Shown: positions 62,851-64,000 of the stretch, in pieces | How the letters are laid out: every line of letters starts with the position of its first letter | Position numbering within the stretch: position 1 is the first letter of the stretch | Source of the DNA: Ascoidea asiatica | Taxonomy: Eukaryota > Ascomycota > Saccharomycetes > Ascoideales > Ascoideaceae | Assembly: GCA_001600695.1 (NCBI GenBank) | Contig: BCKQ01000017.1 | Span: 124,001-188,000 of the forward strand | Direction of reading: 5' to 3' | Length of the DNA stretch: 64,000 bases | Position numbers and translations under genes: made by a program | Notes under the pieces: generated by a model | Databases searched by the model: none | Seen by the model: only the letters and a program-made list of their open reading frames with translations | Told to the model about the DNA's origin: nothing

Positions 62851-63188
62851 TTTTAAAATGTTTTAATATGTCATTTTAATATATATTATTTGATATTTGT
62901 TATTAATATGAAATAAAAAATATACTGTATCTAATCATTATTAAAAATATCGAATATTTAACCATTATTTATTTATTTTTTATTTATATATTTGATTTAA
63001 CGTGTGATGTGAAAAAATATACCGTTCGGGGTTTTGTAAGTTTTAAGTATGGTAAATAAGGTAAGTAAGGTAAGTTTGTTAAGTATGGGTAGATTTATTA
63101 TTATTACTAGGAACATTTTATTACTATATACAAAAATTAAAGGATAAGGATAAGGATAAGAATAAGAATAAGAATAATCAAAAGAATA
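62851..63188. other. Intergenic sequence between MRPL10 and COX18
   Basis: This AT-rich gap contains GGTAAGTAAG repeats near 63050-63085 and a GATAAG/AATAAG hexamer run at about 63144-63178. It is presumably MRPL10 3' UTR and the COX18 promoter. No gene is seen. Confidence 0.6.
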
Positions 63189-64000
63189 TTAATTTTTAGA
63201 TAAATCTTTTAAAGTTATAAGTTTACTATTTGAAAAAGAATTATTGATATTATTGTTGTTAGTATTCAATTGATCAATTTGAATTTGTAAAGGAGATTTT
63301 TTATTATTAATTCTTAATTTAGATAAACCTTTATTTTCAGATAATATTTTTAAGAAATTATTTTTTGAATTTGAATCAGTCGATAAAGATTCTTTTAAAA
63401 GATAACCTCTATTTGAAGGATTTGAATAATAAGCAATATCTTTTCGACGAATTGGTCTTGCATGTAAAGGTAATCTATTATATTTTTTTAAGAATTTTGA
63501 AGGAGCTAAATGAGATTGTAAATTTAATTTATTTAAATATTTTGAAGTAAATTCACCACCATTATTTTCAATAATTTTAATTGCATCTTTTGAAGCTTTT
63601 GTTGCTTCAATTTTAAGATTTTTAATATTAAAATTATTTTTACCATTTGCTAAAATTTTTACACCAAATTTTATTGAACCAGTAATTAAACCAATTTTTT
63701 TCATAATATATATAGATAAAATACCATTTGAATTTAATTTTAATCTATTATTATCATAAAAATTTTGAATTTTATTTAAATTTAATTCATTTAAAATTTT
63801 TTTATTATTATTTCTAAAACCAATTTTTGGAAATAATTTAAAAATTGGAGTTTGACCACCTTCAAACCAAGATTTTATTGAACCTCTTGCTTTTTGACCT
63901 TTTTGACCACGACCAGAAGTTTTACCTTTACCAGAAGATGGACCTCTACCTAATCTTTTAATTTTTTTTGTTGAATTTTCTGAAGGTTTTAAAATTGACA
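63189..64000 (-). CDS. MRPL10: Mitochondrial ribosomal protein uL15m (5' end outside window)
   Basis: The frame runs unbroken from the right edge (first whole codon at 63998) to the stop at 63189, about 269 codons; the true start is beyond 64000. The visible N-terminal part has the uL15 glycine-rich segment [20 protein letters not shown], then [19 protein letters not shown]. The C-domain [19 protein letters not shown] with [18 protein letters not shown] is the conserved L15 end. A yeast-specific extension of about 110 residues follows, containing [20 protein letters not shown]. uL15m belongs to the mitochondrial large subunit near the central protuberance. The internal methionine at 63704 lies after the glycine-rich segment and is not the start. 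Confidence 0.92.
   Translation of the reverse strand, partial: SILKPSENSTKKIKRLGRGPSSGKGKTSGRGQKGQKARGSIKSWFEGGQTPIFKLFPKIGFRNNNKKILNELNLNKIQNFYDNNRLKLNSNGILSIYIMKKIGLITGSIKFGVKILANGKNNFNIKNLKIEATKASKDAIKIIENNGGEFTSKYLNKLNLQSHLAPSKFLKKYNRLPLHARPIRRKDIAYYSNPSNRGYLLKESLSTDSNSKNNFLKILSENKGLSKLRINNKKSPLQIQIDQLNTNNNNINNSFSNSKLITLKDLSKN

Overview
The window is nuclear DNA of a budding yeast (subphylum Saccharomycotina), most likely from a poorly studied, very AT-rich lineage. The evidence is compact single-exon genes, a few short introns with GTAAGT/GTATGT donors and TACTAAC-type branch sites, and clear orthologues of yeast genes (RPS21, SEC72, UBX2, NPL4, MSH3, TRP2, GRS1, COX18, GIM5, TRM2, LIP5). 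Coding sequence is extremely A/T-biased: leucine is mostly TTA, and Asn/Ser/Asp homopolymer runs from AAT, TCA and GAT repeats interrupt many proteins. A bacterial-type PI-PLC like those of Candida species also occurs. Whether CTG is reassigned cannot be judged, because CTG codons are rare.

Layout, left to right. 0.5-6.6 kb: a spliced zinc-ribbon protein, an unknown Asn-rich protein, a SAT4/HAL4-type kinase and a Nudix hydrolase. 7.3-15 kb: a bacterial-type PI-PLC, a protein with a probable velvet domain, a YNL144C/YHR131C-type PH protein and prefoldin subunit 5. 16-24 kb: a GPI-like surface protein, UBX2, SEC72 and an unknown tail-anchored protein. 24.9-33.7 kb: lipoyl synthase, three-exon NPL4, a PITH-domain protein, two-exon RPS21 and TRM2. 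35.9-38.5 kb: a SED1-like GPI protein, a hexanucleotide array with a 20-N gap, mitochondrial uS5 and a tiny unknown ORF. 40-48 kb: a large Zn(II)2Cys6 factor and an unknown, probably mitochondrial, protein starting with eight ATGs. 48.5-64 kb: TRP2, MSH3, an F-box-like protein, GRS1, COX18 and the 5'-truncated MRPL10.

There is no gene cluster in the metabolic sense, but functions recur. UBX2 and NPL4 both serve Cdc48-dependent ER-associated degradation, and SEC72 serves ER import. uS5m, uL15m, COX18, LIP5 and a probable dual-targeted GRS1 and TRM2 serve mitochondria. RPS21 and GRS1 serve cytosolic translation.

The most notable observations are these. (1) A velvet-type domain, a regulator family usually regarded as absent from the well-studied yeasts. 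(2) Short GC-rich islands in the intergenic spaces of an otherwise AT-rich sequence, most of them upstream of genes, several sharing a CTGGTCTC-centred motif. (3) A TRP2 leader that reads either as a seven-codon upstream ORF or as a tiny first exon. (4) In-frame alternative starts that could give dual localisation. No tRNA, rRNA, transposon or CRISPR array was recognised.
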